From Xanthobacter autotrophicus (GTDB lineage Bacteria; Pseudomonadota; Alphaproteobacteria; Rhizobiales; Xanthobacteraceae), in assembly GCF_029991245.1 (NCBI RefSeq), contig NZ_JAIVFO010000002.1, forward strand, positions 56,765-120,764: 64,000 bases of DNA, written 5' to 3'. Positions 35,091-43,882 of this stretch are shown piece by piece. Each line of letters starts with the position of its first letter. The stretch's first letter is position 1. A program made the position numbers and the translations under genes. The notes beneath the pieces were generated by a model. The model ran no database searches and was not told the DNA's origin. It was given only the letters and a program-made list of their open reading frames with translations.

Positions 35091-36149
35091 TCAGAACAGC
35101 ATGGGCGCATCCGCCGGCCAGGAGGCGACAACCCGGTCTCCCGGCCGCAGGTCGTCGCGGCTTAGACCAGCATTCTGCAGATGCGCGGCGAGCTTGGCGC
35201 CCGAAGGGGTGCGCACGACGAACTCGGTCAGGGCGCCGCGATAGATCACGTCCTCGACAGTCGCCGCCAGGGCGCAGGCGCCACCAGGCACGGAGTCACC
35301 CCGCAGCAGGCGGACATGCTCGGGGCGGATGGCCAGCACCGATGCGTTCGGCGGCGCGTCCGTGTTCCCGGTCGCGAAGCACTCGCCGCTCTCGCACCGG
35401 AACCGGCCCGGGCCGTCGAGCCCGCCAGGGAACAGGTTGGTGAGACCGATGAATTCGGCCACAAAGCGCGTCGCCGGCCGCTGGTAGATCTCGCGCGGGG
35501 TACCGACCTGCTCCACCCGCCCCGCCGACATCACCACGATGCGGTCAGCGACGCTGAGCGCCTCGTCCTGGTCGTGAGTGACGAAGATGGTGGTGAGCCC
35601 GAGCGCGGATTGCAGCCGCCGCAATTCGGTGCGGACCTCGGTGCGCAGTTTCGCGTCGAGAGCGGAGAGCGGCTCGTCGAGCAGCAGCACCTCGGGCTTG
35701 TAGACGATGGCCCGCGCCAGCGCGACCCGCTGCTGCTGGCCGCCGGAGAGCTCTTTCGGCAGGCGTCCGGCGAGGTGTGCGAGCTTCACGAGGGACAGCG
35801 CCTCGTCCACCCTGCGCCGCACCTCCTCGCGGTCGACCTTGCGCATCTGAAGCCCGAAAGCGACGTTCTCCGCGACGTTCATGTGCGGGAACAGGGCATA
35901 GCCCTGGAACACGAGGCCGGCGTCGCGCAGGTAAGGTGGCAGGTGGGTGACCTCGCGCGTGCCGAAATGGATCGAGCCGGCGCTGGCTTCGGTGAGGCCC
36001 GCGATCATGCGCAGGGTTGTCGTCTTGCCACAGCCGGAGGGGCCGAGAAAGGCGATGAACTCGCCCTGGCCGATCTCCAGGGAGACGTGGTCGACAGTCA
36101 CCTGCGCACCGTGGCGCTTCACGAGGTCCTGGATGAGGATGCTCGACAT
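35091..36149 (-). CDS. ABC importer ATPase, PotA-type
   Basis: 352 residues. Walker A GPSGCGKTT, signature LSGGQQQR, Walker B LLLDEPLSALD, and a C-terminal TOBE-like regulatory domain. This is the PotA/CysA/FbpC-type ATPase of polyamine, sulfate or iron importers. Two permeases and a binding protein follow the same operon order as PotABCD. In the metabolic context a small organic compound is the likely cargo. Confidence 0.88.
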   Translation of the reverse strand: MSSILIQDLVKRHGAQVTVDHVSLEIGQGEFIAFLGPSGCGKTTTLRMIAGLTEASAGSIHFGTREVTHLPPYLRDAGLVFQGYALFPHMNVAENVAFGLQMRKVDREEVRRRVDEALSLVKLAHLAGRLPKELSGGQQQRVALARAIVYKPEVLLLDEPLSALDAKLRTEVRTELRRLQSALGLTTIFVTHDQDEALSVADRIVVMSAGRVEQVGTPREIYQRPATRFVAEFIGLTNLFPGGLDGPGRFRCESGECFATGNTDAPPNASVLAIRPEHVRLLRGDSVPGGACALAATVEDVIYRGALTEFVVRTPSGAKLAAHLQNAGLSRDDLRPGDRVVASWPADAPMLF

Positions 36150-36158
36150 CTTCGTTCC

Positions 36159-37013
36159 TCAGAATGCGCGCGCAAGCTTGAAGTAGCGGTCGGTCAGGAC
36201 GAGGCCGGCCGAGATGATGGCGATCTGGACGGTGGCGACCGCGGCAATGGTCGGGTCGATGCTCCACTCCAGATAGTTGACGATGACGATGGGCAGCGTC
36301 GTCATTCCCGGCCCCACTAGGAACAGCGATTTCTCGAGGTCCACGAAGGATGCGATGAAGGCGAACAGCGCTCCCGCCACCACCCCGGGCCGGATGAGAG
36401 GCCATGTCACCAGCCGGAAGGCGGTAAACTCCCGCGCACCCATGGTGAGCGCGGCTTCCTTCAGTTGGGGATCCAGGCCCACCAGCGAGGCCGTCACCAG
36501 CCGAACCGTCCAGGGCAGCGCGATCAGGCTGTGGGCGATGGCGAGGCCGGTAAAGGTCATGGCCACCTGAACGCCGCTCGCCAGTTCCACCTCGATCAGG
36601 AACATATAGAGCGCCGCCCCGGCGACGATGCCGGGCACAATGAGCGGCGCCAGCAGCAGCGACTGGATCGCCTCGCGTCCGGGGAAGCGCCCCCGGGCCA
36701 GCACGAGGGCCGCCGGCACGCCGACGACAAGGCTCACCAGCATCGCGACGACGCCTAGCTCCAGGCTGGTGAAGAAGCCGTCGCGGAACTGGGGCATCGC
36801 CGCTGCGGCCCGATACCAGTCGAAGGTGTAGCCGGTCGGTGGAAAGCTGATGATCTTGTTCTCGAAGAAGCTGACCCAGATGATCGCCGCCAACGGCGAG
36901 AGCACCATGACGAAGGCCGCGACGCAGCCGCCGACTATGACCGGCCGGAACGATCCGTCCGACAAGGAGCGCAGGAAGGCGGAGCGCGGGAAGGGGGAGC
37001 GCGAGCCGGTCAT
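36159..37013 (-). CDS. ABC importer permease, PotC-type
   Basis: 284 residues from the ATG at 37013. Several membrane helices (IVGGCVAAFVMVLSPLAAII and others) and the EAA loop EAALTMGAREFTAF, the docking motif for the ATPase. It sits nine bases from the ATPase gene and three bases after the sister permease. Typical second permease of a polyamine-type importer. Confidence 0.85.
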   Translation of the reverse strand: MTGSRSPFPRSAFLRSLSDGSFRPVIVGGCVAAFVMVLSPLAAIIWVSFFENKIISFPPTGYTFDWYRAAAAMPQFRDGFFTSLELGVVAMLVSLVVGVPAALVLARGRFPGREAIQSLLLAPLIVPGIVAGAALYMFLIEVELASGVQVAMTFTGLAIAHSLIALPWTVRLVTASLVGLDPQLKEAALTMGAREFTAFRLVTWPLIRPGVVAGALFAFIASFVDLEKSLFLVGPGMTTLPIVIVNYLEWSIDPTIAAVATVQIAIISAGLVLTDRYFKLARAF

Positions 37014-37015
37014 GG

Positions 37016-37939
37016 TCACAGCACTCCGTAGCGCTTCTGCAGCGCAAGGCTGGAGGCGACGCTCAGCGCCAGCGTCACGGCCATCAGCACCAGAGCGATG
37101 GTGGCGGCGAACGGCCAGTTGTACACCTTGATCGCCTGCTCGAAGACCTTCGGCGCCATCATCTGGAACGACGGGCCACCGATGAGGACCGGCGTCGCAT
37201 AGGCGTTCATCGCCAGCACGAAGCACAACAGGCAACCGGAGAAGATGCCGGGCATGGCGAGCGGAAGGGTCACGCGGAAGAATGCCGTCCACGGCGGCGC
37301 ACCCATGGTCTGGGCGGCTTCCTCATAGGCCGTGCCGATGTTCTCGAACACGCTCTCGAGCGAGATCACCATGAACGGCAGCAGCACGGCGATGAGGCCG
37401 ATCACCACCGCTGATCCGGTGTAGAGGATACGGACCGGCTCGGCGATGAACCCGGCGGACAGGAGCGCCGAATTGATCAGTCCCTTGTCGGCGAGCAGAA
37501 CCATCCAGCCCGCCGCGCGCACCGCGTTCCCCATGAGCAGCGGAATGATCGTGGCGAGGATGAGCACCGTCTTCAGCGCGCGGCTCTCGACCCGGCTGAT
37601 GACGAACGCCGCGGGGACGCCGAGGACCAGGCAGATGGCGGTGCAACTCAGCGCGACCACCAGCGTGCGGGCGAGGATCATCAAATAGAACGGCTCGCCG
37701 AAGAAGCGGGCATAGTTTTCCAGCGTGAAGCCCACGAGGTCCGGTGACCCGGCATCGAAATGGGCGACGCTGGTACGGGCCATGAGGGCAAGCGGCAGGA
37801 TCAGGCCTGCCAGCACCAGCGTCAGGCTGGGAAAAAGCAGCCAGCCGGCGCTGGAGCGCCGGCGCCGGCGGTCGGTGCCGCCCGGCGCAGGCCGTCCGCC
37901 GGTCAGGCTGTCTTCTCCGGTGATGGCGAGCGTGCTCAC
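37016..37939 (-). CDS. ABC importer permease, PotB-type
   Basis: 307 residues from the GTG at 37939, which overlaps the binding-protein stop as GTGA. Six predicted membrane helices and the EAA loop EEAAQTMGAPPWTAF. The open frame upstream belongs to the antisense reading of the binding protein gene. It should form the transmembrane pore with the PotC-type partner. Confidence 0.85.
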   Translation of the reverse strand: MSTLAITGEDSLTGGRPAPGGTDRRRRRSSAGWLLFPSLTLVLAGLILPLALMARTSVAHFDAGSPDLVGFTLENYARFFGEPFYLMILARTLVVALSCTAICLVLGVPAAFVISRVESRALKTVLILATIIPLLMGNAVRAAGWMVLLADKGLINSALLSAGFIAEPVRILYTGSAVVIGLIAVLLPFMVISLESVFENIGTAYEEAAQTMGAPPWTAFFRVTLPLAMPGIFSGCLLCFVLAMNAYATPVLIGGPSFQMMAPKVFEQAIKVYNWPFAATIALVLMAVTLALSVASSLALQKRYGVL

Positions 37940-38997
37940 GCCTTGAATTCCTTGTTCCACCACTCGATCCACTGGGCGTCGCTCTTCGCCGCATAAGGAT
38001 AGTCGACGAAATTGAGCTTCGCGATCTGGTCGGCGGTGAATTCGAGGCGCTTGCGATCCTCGACGGGGACGTCGGCATTGTCGGTGGCGACGGCATAGGA
38101 GGTGGCGAGGGAGATCGCGCCCATGGCCCTGGGCTGGAGCATCGCTTCCAGATAGGCGTAGGCGCCGTCCACGTTGCGCGCTCGCTTCGGGATGCCCGCG
38201 CCAAACGAGATGGCGACGGCGCCCTCCTTCGGATAGGACCAGCGCAGGGGCAGGCCTTCCTTCTCCCACTGGATGGCGCGGGCGCTGTAGTTCGCCGAGA
38301 TCCAGATCTCCTCGGCCTTGAACGCCGCCGCGAGCGCCTGGTGGGAGGGATAGAGCCGGGGCTGAACCTGCTTCTTCATCTCGAGCAGGGCGGGAAAGGC
38401 CTTGCTCACGTCGCCCATGGAGCCGCCGTGGGAGAGCGCGGCCGCGTAGATATAGTTGAAGTAGAGCTGATCGATGATGCCGACGCGGCCGGCATATTTC
38501 GGGTTCCACAGGTCGGCGAAGCTTGTCGGCGCCTGCGGAATCCTGGCCGGATTGTAGAGCAGGACCACGCCGCCATAGGCCGCGGGAATGAAATAGGGCC
38601 GGCGCAGCTTCTCGATGATGTGACCGGCGCTCGGAATGCGGGACATGTCGAGAGCTTCGAGCACGCCCTGGGCGCTCATCTCGTAGGCGTCGGCGTCGCT
38701 CAGCCAGGTCACGTCGACGCTGGAGCGGGGCAGGCGCCGTTCCGCCAGCAGCTTCGCCTTGCGCTCCGGCACCGGGGCGAGGTCGTGGATGATGCGCATG
38801 GCCGAGGCGGCGAAGGCCGGCTCCTCGAACCCCTGCGCAATACGCTGATTCCAGTCGCCGCCCCAGTTGGAGACGACGAGCTCGCCGCTCTGCGCGCGGC
38901 CGGCACCGGGAAGGAGGGCGGCCGCGCCCAGGACGGCAGCGCCGGCAAGGAGGCGCCTGCGATCCAGCGCAGGGCCCGGAATGGTTTGATCGGTCAC
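37936..38997 (-). CDS. ABC importer substrate-binding protein, PotD-type
   Basis: 353 residues from the GTG at 38997, preceded by GGGGGAG. The Tat-type signal RRRLLAGAAVLGAAALLPGAGRAQ gives export to the periplasm. The mature protein begins SGELVVSNWGGDW and continues with PAAYGGVVLLYNP and FADLWNPKYAGRVG, as in PotD/AfuA-type extracellular proteins. The ligand is unknown; gene neighbours suggest an aromatic or N-containing acid rather than a polyamine (inference). Confidence 0.85.
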   Translation of the reverse strand: MTDQTIPGPALDRRRLLAGAAVLGAAALLPGAGRAQSGELVVSNWGGDWNQRIAQGFEEPAFAASAMRIIHDLAPVPERKAKLLAERRLPRSSVDVTWLSDADAYEMSAQGVLEALDMSRIPSAGHIIEKLRRPYFIPAAYGGVVLLYNPARIPQAPTSFADLWNPKYAGRVGIIDQLYFNYIYAAALSHGGSMGDVSKAFPALLEMKKQVQPRLYPSHQALAAAFKAEEIWISANYSARAIQWEKEGLPLRWSYPKEGAVAISFGAGIPKRARNVDGAYAYLEAMLQPRAMGAISLATSYAVATDNADVPVEDRKRLEFTADQIAKLNFVDYPYAAKSDAQWIEWWNKEFKA

Positions 38998-39100
38998 GAA
39001 GCTCCCCCTCACTTCTTCTCTGGATTGTGGCAGGAGGCCGCGCGCGTGTCTCCGCACTTCGGCCGGTTGTGGAAAGGCGCGCCGTTCCCGGCGCCGGCTA

Positions 39101-39679
39101 TCAGGCCGGGTCTGCGGCCGCAGCCCGCAGCCGCGGCCGCAGCGAGGGCAGCATTCCGCCAGTGTCGGCCGGATAGCCCGCCGCCACCATGGCCCGCGCC
39201 TTGGCCTCGAAATAGGCGCGCGACCAGGCCGGTCGGGGGCCGCCATCCTGGCCCACCGTCCTGGCGATGGATTCCAGGCTGATGGGCTGGCCGCCGTCGC
39301 CCCAATTGCCCTCGGTCACCTCGTTGATGACGGTGAGCAGGCTGCCGGCCGGATCGGTGCAGCCGGTCGCCCCGGCGATCGCTTCCGCCACCCAGGCATG
39401 AACCTCGTTCTTGTGCGTGACGTTCATGTAGCCTTCGGGGATGAAGACATTGACCAGGAACTTGCCCGGACCGGTCACGTAGGTCCCATCGGTGCGGCCG
39501 CCGATCCACCAGTCATCCGCGGCGAAGGCGGTGAAGAACACCCAGGCGAACGCACGCCCGCCGGGCGTGTTGGCGCCGCCCTCCATTTTGATGAGCACGT
39601 CGGTGAGGCGCGCGGCAAGATCGGCTTTCGCCGCTGCATCGAGCGTCCCGGCGGCATAGCGCACGTCCATGATCGGCAT
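39101..39679 (-). CDS. Tautomerase-superfamily protein
   Basis: 192 residues, starting MPIMDVRY. After removal of Met the N-terminal Pro would be the catalytic base, as in 4-oxalocrotonate tautomerase and its relatives. The length suggests two tautomerase-like halves or an added domain: the second half with NVFIPEGYMN, NEVHAWVAEAI resembles a second beta-alpha unit. In this operon a keto-enol step on a ring-cleavage product is plausible. Confidence 0.65.
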   Translation of the reverse strand: MPIMDVRYAAGTLDAAAKADLAARLTDVLIKMEGGANTPGGRAFAWVFFTAFAADDWWIGGRTDGTYVTGPGKFLVNVFIPEGYMNVTHKNEVHAWVAEAIAGATGCTDPAGSLLTVINEVTEGNWGDGGQPISLESIARTVGQDGGPRPAWSRAYFEAKARAMVAAGYPADTGGMLPSLRPRLRAAAADPA

Positions 39680-39715
39680 TGTCGTCTCCCTTGGGATGGA
39701 TCGCCGGGCACACCT

Positions 39716-40525
39716 TCAGTCGAGAAGGTCGGCGCCGTGGGCCTTTTCCCAGGCGCGGATGCGGGCATCGTCGAGCATGGCGGTCTCGACGAAGAAGATG
39801 TCGGAGCTGTCGGGAGCCTCGATCGCGAGGGCCTCGACGCCGCTGATGCCCAGGCTGTCGCGACGCGCCAGCACCACGCCGTTCACGGTGGCGCTGCCCT
39901 CCGCGACGAACACGTAGACGCCGTGCTCCGGCGTGCGCGGGGTGTAGGTGAAACGGCCGGCGCGGTCGGTGACCAGGCGCGAGACGCGCAGGTCCTGCGA
40001 TACCGGCAGCGCGCCGTCCGCATCGCCCACGAGCTGAGCGATACGGTTGCGCCGGGTGCGGATGTCGAAGTGGGCGCGATGGTAGCTCGGCGGCAGATAG
40101 AGCTGGCTGGGCATGAGCCAAAGATAAATGGCGTTCATGTTTTCCGGGCTGATCGAGAGCTCGCAGTGTTTTCCACCCGATCCGGCGGAGAAAACATAGT
40201 AATCGCCCTGCCGCAGCTGATCCACGGTGCCGCGGCCGGCTGTATTGATGTGGGTCAGTTCACCTTCCAGAACAAACGCGCAGATGATGAAATTGTGGTG
40301 CGGGTGCATGTTGTAGCCGCAGCCGGCACCGTTGAACACTTCATCGCCGAACACGCGGACGGTGCCGAACCCAGGGCGCCCGCCCTGGTATTGATGGAAG
40401 TTGAAGCTGGATTCGCGGGCGATATAGCTGCCGGGGTGGCCGGCCACATAAGACGAGGCGCTGCCATCGGAATAGATCACGTCGTGGCCGCGCTCGCTCG
40501 CCCGGAGCACGAAAGATTTGGGCAT
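39716..40525 (-). CDS. Pirin-family cupin protein
   Basis: 269 residues. The N-terminal cupin carries the pirin metal motif GYNMHPHHNFIICAFVLEGELTH, followed by SAGSGGKHCEL. The second cupin half is degenerate. Some pirins have quercetin 2,3-dioxygenase activity; others are regulators. It lies between the rubredoxin and the tautomerase gene, so an enzymatic role in the same pathway is possible but unproven. Confidence 0.8.
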   Translation of the reverse strand: MPKSFVLRASERGHDVIYSDGSASSYVAGHPGSYIARESSFNFHQYQGGRPGFGTVRVFGDEVFNGAGCGYNMHPHHNFIICAFVLEGELTHINTAGRGTVDQLRQGDYYVFSAGSGGKHCELSISPENMNAIYLWLMPSQLYLPPSYHRAHFDIRTRRNRIAQLVGDADGALPVSQDLRVSRLVTDRAGRFTYTPRTPEHGVYVFVAEGSATVNGVVLARRDSLGISGVEALAIEAPDSSDIFFVETAMLDDARIRAWEKAHGADLLD

Positions 40526-40552
40526 GGTTCGTCTCCCTGGGTTGTTGCGGGC

Positions 40553-40768
40553 TCAGGCGATACGCGCCAGATCGACGCCGCCTTCGGCGTAGCCCATCTC
40601 CACCATCTCGAACTGGTTCTTGGGGGTGCCGCAATCGGGGCAAACCCAGTCGTCAGGGACATCGGCCCAGCGGGTGCCGGGTGCCAGCCCGTGCTCCGGC
40701 AGGCCAAGGGATTCGTCATACGAAAAACCGCATCCGAGGCAGAGCCATCGCTTGAGAGGCGCGTCCAT
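40553..40768 (-). CDS. Rubredoxin
   Basis: 71 residues with the two iron knuckles WLCLGCGF and WVCPDCGTPK, and the conserved PGTRWADVPDDW between them. A one-iron electron carrier. As first gene of the long operon it may donate electrons to an oxygenase or exchange them with the Mo-flavin-ferredoxin fusion. The length is slightly above the classical 53 residues. Confidence 0.92.
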   Translation of the reverse strand: MDAPLKRWLCLGCGFSYDESLGLPEHGLAPGTRWADVPDDWVCPDCGTPKNQFEMVEMGYAEGGVDLARIA

Positions 40769-40777
40769 GTGAATATC

Positions 40778-40791
40778 CTACATTAGTGTAG
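40778..40791. promoter_or_regulatory. Palindrome in the rubredoxin promoter, likely GntR operator
   Basis: CTACA-TTAG-TGTAG lies 10-23 bases upstream of the rubredoxin ATG, downstream of a TATAAA-like -10 box on the minus strand (about 40809-40815). The divergent GntR/FCD gene begins 190 bp away, so this is the best candidate for its operator. Confidence 0.45.
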
Positions 40792-40982
40792 CGCGTCACA
40801 CGTCACGTTTTATATTGGCGCGCCACCGGCGGCAAGCGCAAAATTTATGCAGGGACTGAAGTGCCGACTTTCCCCGCCATTTCAGGCACCGTCGTCGTTT
40901 GCGCTGCTTGCGCGGCGTGAAGTGACGCATTATTGTAAAGCGCTACCAATTGTGCCTCAGGGGCACCAACTGCGGGCAGGTA

Positions 40983-41657
40983 ATGGATCCGAATTTGCGT
41001 GAACAGGTGCTCCGGCAGGTGAGGTCGGAGATCATTTCGGGACAAAGCGGTCCGGGTAAGATGTACTCGGTGCCGACCCTGGCGGCTGACCTCGGCATGT
41101 CCACGACTCCCGTGCGGGAAGCGCTGCTGGAGCTGGCACGTACCGGCCTCATCGAGCCCATGCGCAATCGCGGGTTCAAGGTCGTGGAGCCGACCGTGGA
41201 CGATCTGCGCAATCTGTTCGACATGCGCAGTCTGCTCGAGGTGCATGCAGCCGAACTGTTTGCCCTCAAGCCGCGGAAGAAAAAGAAGATCCTTGAGCAG
41301 CTCACCGGCCTCGCCGACGCAATCCGTGCGGCCGTGGAGAATGACGATCTCTACAGTTACCTGGAGAACGACCGCAATTTCCACATGGTCTTCATCGGCG
41401 CGGCCGAGAATGCGCTGCTCACGGAGATGGCCATGGGCCTGCGAGACAAGATGCGTCTCCACGGCATCTCGTCGCGCGCGGGGCTCGAGCGGCAGGCCGC
41501 ATCTGTGGGCGAGCATTACCAGCTGACCGCCCTCGCCGAGGCGGGCAACGTGGACGGCATCCGGGAGCTTATGCGGAACCACATCCTCACCTGGGAGCCG
41601 ATCTTCATGGAAGCGCTGCTGAAGAGCAGGAGAGAGATGAGCGGGACGCGGGCCTGA
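40983..41657 (+). CDS. GntR/FCD-family transcriptional regulator
   Basis: 224 residues from the ATG at 40983; an upstream GTG at 40950 would add 11 residues. N-terminal winged helix (LREQVLRQVRSEIISGQ, PTLAADLGMSTTPVREALLELARTGLI) and a C-terminal FCD ligand-binding domain with the metal-binding type Asp/His set (ENDRNFHMVFIGAAEN, HYQLTALAEAGN). Such regulators answer to small carboxylic acids. It is divergent to the rubredoxin operon and upstream of the Dld operon, and could control either or both. Confidence 0.85.
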   Translation: MDPNLREQVLRQVRSEIISGQSGPGKMYSVPTLAADLGMSTTPVREALLELARTGLIEPMRNRGFKVVEPTVDDLRNLFDMRSLLEVHAAELFALKPRKKKKILEQLTGLADAIRAAVENDDLYSYLENDRNFHMVFIGAAENALLTEMAMGLRDKMRLHGISSRAGLERQAASVGEHYQLTALAEAGNVDGIRELMRNHILTWEPIFMEALLKSRREMSGTRA

Positions 41658-42005
41658 CAGCGGGCGCCGGACCGCCAGGACAGGTCGATCGGCCATGAGC
41701 GGTTCGATCGGCAACAACCTGAGGGGGTTCTCGCGCCCTCGGAGGCTCGGGTGGCCGGAGAAAGCAGTCCCAAGCATCCGGCCCCGCTCGGTACGGCCCC
41801 GGGGAAGGGCCGCGCGGTAGAGACGAATAGGGCGCCACGAGAATGCGTGGCATCACCACTTCTGGCGATGCTGCACAGCGGGCATCCAAATAGGCTGAGG
41901 CTATCGATCCTTGTCGGACGGCGCATTGGCCGGCCGACAGCGGGACCGCCCGATCAAGCCGCTTGATGGATCCTGTCAGGAGCCACAGGTTACGCAAAGG
42001 GGGGA
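41658..42005. other. Intergenic region upstream of the Dld operon
   Basis: 348 bp without a supported gene. It should hold the promoter of the plus-strand operon. On the minus strand around 41900-41985 a short frame reads IKRLDRAVPLSAGQ, which faintly recalls the N-terminus of a Crp/Fnr regulator and could be a remnant; too short to call. Confidence 0.4.
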
Positions 42006-43814
42006 ATGGTTGCCATGGATGCCGCATTTCTCGACCTGACGATTCCGGCGGGCAAGACCGCTGCGCGGGAGACGGCCGAAGGCGACGCAATCCTCATCGG
42101 GGGCCTCCAGGACATCGTCGGTCGATCGCATGTGCTGACGAGCCCCGAGGCGACGCGGCGCTTTCGCACCGGCATCCGCTTCGGCTCCGGCCCGGTGGTC
42201 GCCGTGGTGCGGCCCGGCTCGCTGGTGGAGCAGTGGCGCGTCCTCGAGGCCTGCGTCGCGGCGAACAAGATCGTCATCATGCAGTCGGCCAACACCGGGG
42301 TCACCGGCGGCTCGACCCCCGACGGCGACGACTATGATCGTGGCGTCGTGCTCATCAACACCATGCGTATTGAGGGCCTGCACCTGATTAACGATGGAAG
42401 GCAGGTGGTGTGCCTGCCGGGCACGACCCTGTTCCATCTGGAGAAGGCGCTGGACAGGATCGGCCGCGCGCCGCACTCGGTGATCGGCTCGTCCTGCATC
42501 GGCGCATCGGTGTTCGGCGGCGTGTGCAACAATTCCGGCGGCGCCCTGATCCATCGCGGCCCGGCCTTCACCCAGCTCGCTTTGTTCGCGCGGCTGGATG
42601 AGGCGGGCGGGCTGCATCTCGTCAATCATCTCGGCATCGCGCTGGGCAACGACCCGGAGACGATCCTTCGGCGGATCGAGAGCGGTGATTTCACCCCCGC
42701 CGACATCGTCAACGACCCCTCCCGCGCCGCCTCGGACCATGACTATGCGGACCATGTGCGCGACATCGAGGCGCCAACCCCCTCCCGCTTCAATGCCGAT
42801 CCGCGCCGCCTGTTCGAGGCGTCCGGCAGCGCCGGCAAGGTGATGCTGATGGCGGTGCGGCTTGACACCTTCCCGAAGGAGAAGGAACAGGTCGTCTTCT
42901 ACATCGGCTCGAACGACGCCAGAGAGCTCGAAGGCATCCGCCGCCATATCCTCGGCAGTTTCAAGAATCTGCCGATCGAAGGCGAGTACATGCACCGTGA
43001 TTCCTTCAATTGTGCGGAGGTCTACGGCAAGGACACCTTCGTGGTGATCCACACTCTCGGCACGGACATGATCCCGCGCCTGTACGCCCTTGAGGCGGCA
43101 TTCGACAATATCTGCCGGCGCTTCAGCTTTCTGCCGAAGAATCTCAGCGCCAAGATGCTGCAGGCCTTGAGCCACCTCTTCCCGAAGCATCTGCCCAGGC
43201 GCATGACCGACTACCGCGACCGCTTCGAGCATTATCTGCTGTTGAAGATGGGGGACGACGGCATCGCGGAAGCCCGCGCCCATCTGAAATCGATCTTCCC
43301 TTCGAAGTCGGGGGACTATTTCGAGTGCACGCCCGATGAAGGCGACAAGGCCTTCCTGCACCGCTTCGCCGCCGCCGGCGCCGCGATCCGCTATCGCGCG
43401 GTCCACGACAAGGAGGTGGAGGATATCGTTGCGCTGGACATCGCGCTCCGCCGCAACGACGAGAACTGGTTCGAGACGCTGCCCGAAGAGATCGACAAGC
43501 ACATGATCCGAAAGCTCTATTGCGGACACTTCTTCTGCCACGTCTTCCACCAGGACTATATCGTGGCCAAGGGCAGCAATTGCGAGGAGATCGAGCACGC
43601 CATATGGAAGCTCCTCGATGAGCGCGGCGCGGAATATCCCGCCGAGCACAATGTGGGGCACCTTTATTTCGCGAAGCCCGCAATGGTCGACCATTTCAAG
43701 GCGCTCGATCCCTGCAACACCTTCAACCCCGGGATCGGGCGCACCACGAAATGCGCGCACTGGATGCCGCGCGAACAGAACGTTGCACCAAGCCGCATCC
43801 GATGCGACGGCTGA
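42006..43814 (+). CDS. dld: Dld-type FAD-dependent D-lactate (2-hydroxyacid) dehydrogenase
   Basis: 602 residues, similar to quinone-dependent Dld of E. coli (about 571). The FAD-binding PCMH domain is visible: VVRPGSLVEQWRVLEACV, MQSANTGVTGGSTPDG, GSSCIGASVFGGVCNNSGG. The C-terminal membrane-binding and substrate domain follows, with FNPGIGRTTK near the end. The ATG at 42006 lies only three bases from a GGGGGG run, so the ATG at 42015 may be the true start. Dld oxidises D-lactate to pyruvate; next to a benzoylformate-decarboxylase-like enzyme, an aromatic D-2-hydroxyacid such as D-mandelate is an alternative (inference). Confidence 0.85.
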   Translation: MVAMDAAFLDLTIPAGKTAARETAEGDAILIGGLQDIVGRSHVLTSPEATRRFRTGIRFGSGPVVAVVRPGSLVEQWRVLEACVAANKIVIMQSANTGVTGGSTPDGDDYDRGVVLINTMRIEGLHLINDGRQVVCLPGTTLFHLEKALDRIGRAPHSVIGSSCIGASVFGGVCNNSGGALIHRGPAFTQLALFARLDEAGGLHLVNHLGIALGNDPETILRRIESGDFTPADIVNDPSRAASDHDYADHVRDIEAPTPSRFNADPRRLFEASGSAGKVMLMAVRLDTFPKEKEQVVFYIGSNDARELEGIRRHILGSFKNLPIEGEYMHRDSFNCAEVYGKDTFVVIHTLGTDMIPRLYALEAAFDNICRRFSFLPKNLSAKMLQALSHLFPKHLPRRMTDYRDRFEHYLLLKMGDDGIAEARAHLKSIFPSKSGDYFECTPDEGDKAFLHRFAAAGAAIRYRAVHDKEVEDIVALDIALRRNDENWFETLPEEIDKHMIRKLYCGHFFCHVFHQDYIVAKGSNCEEIEHAIWKLLDERGAEYPAEHNVGHLYFAKPAMVDHFKALDPCNTFNPGIGRTTKCAHWMPREQNVAPSRIRCDG

Positions 43815-43882
43815 CAGTATCGAATGCCAGTTGCGGCGTGAGCCGCCCGGAATGCTGCGGCAAGACCATTTGGGGGAGAAAC

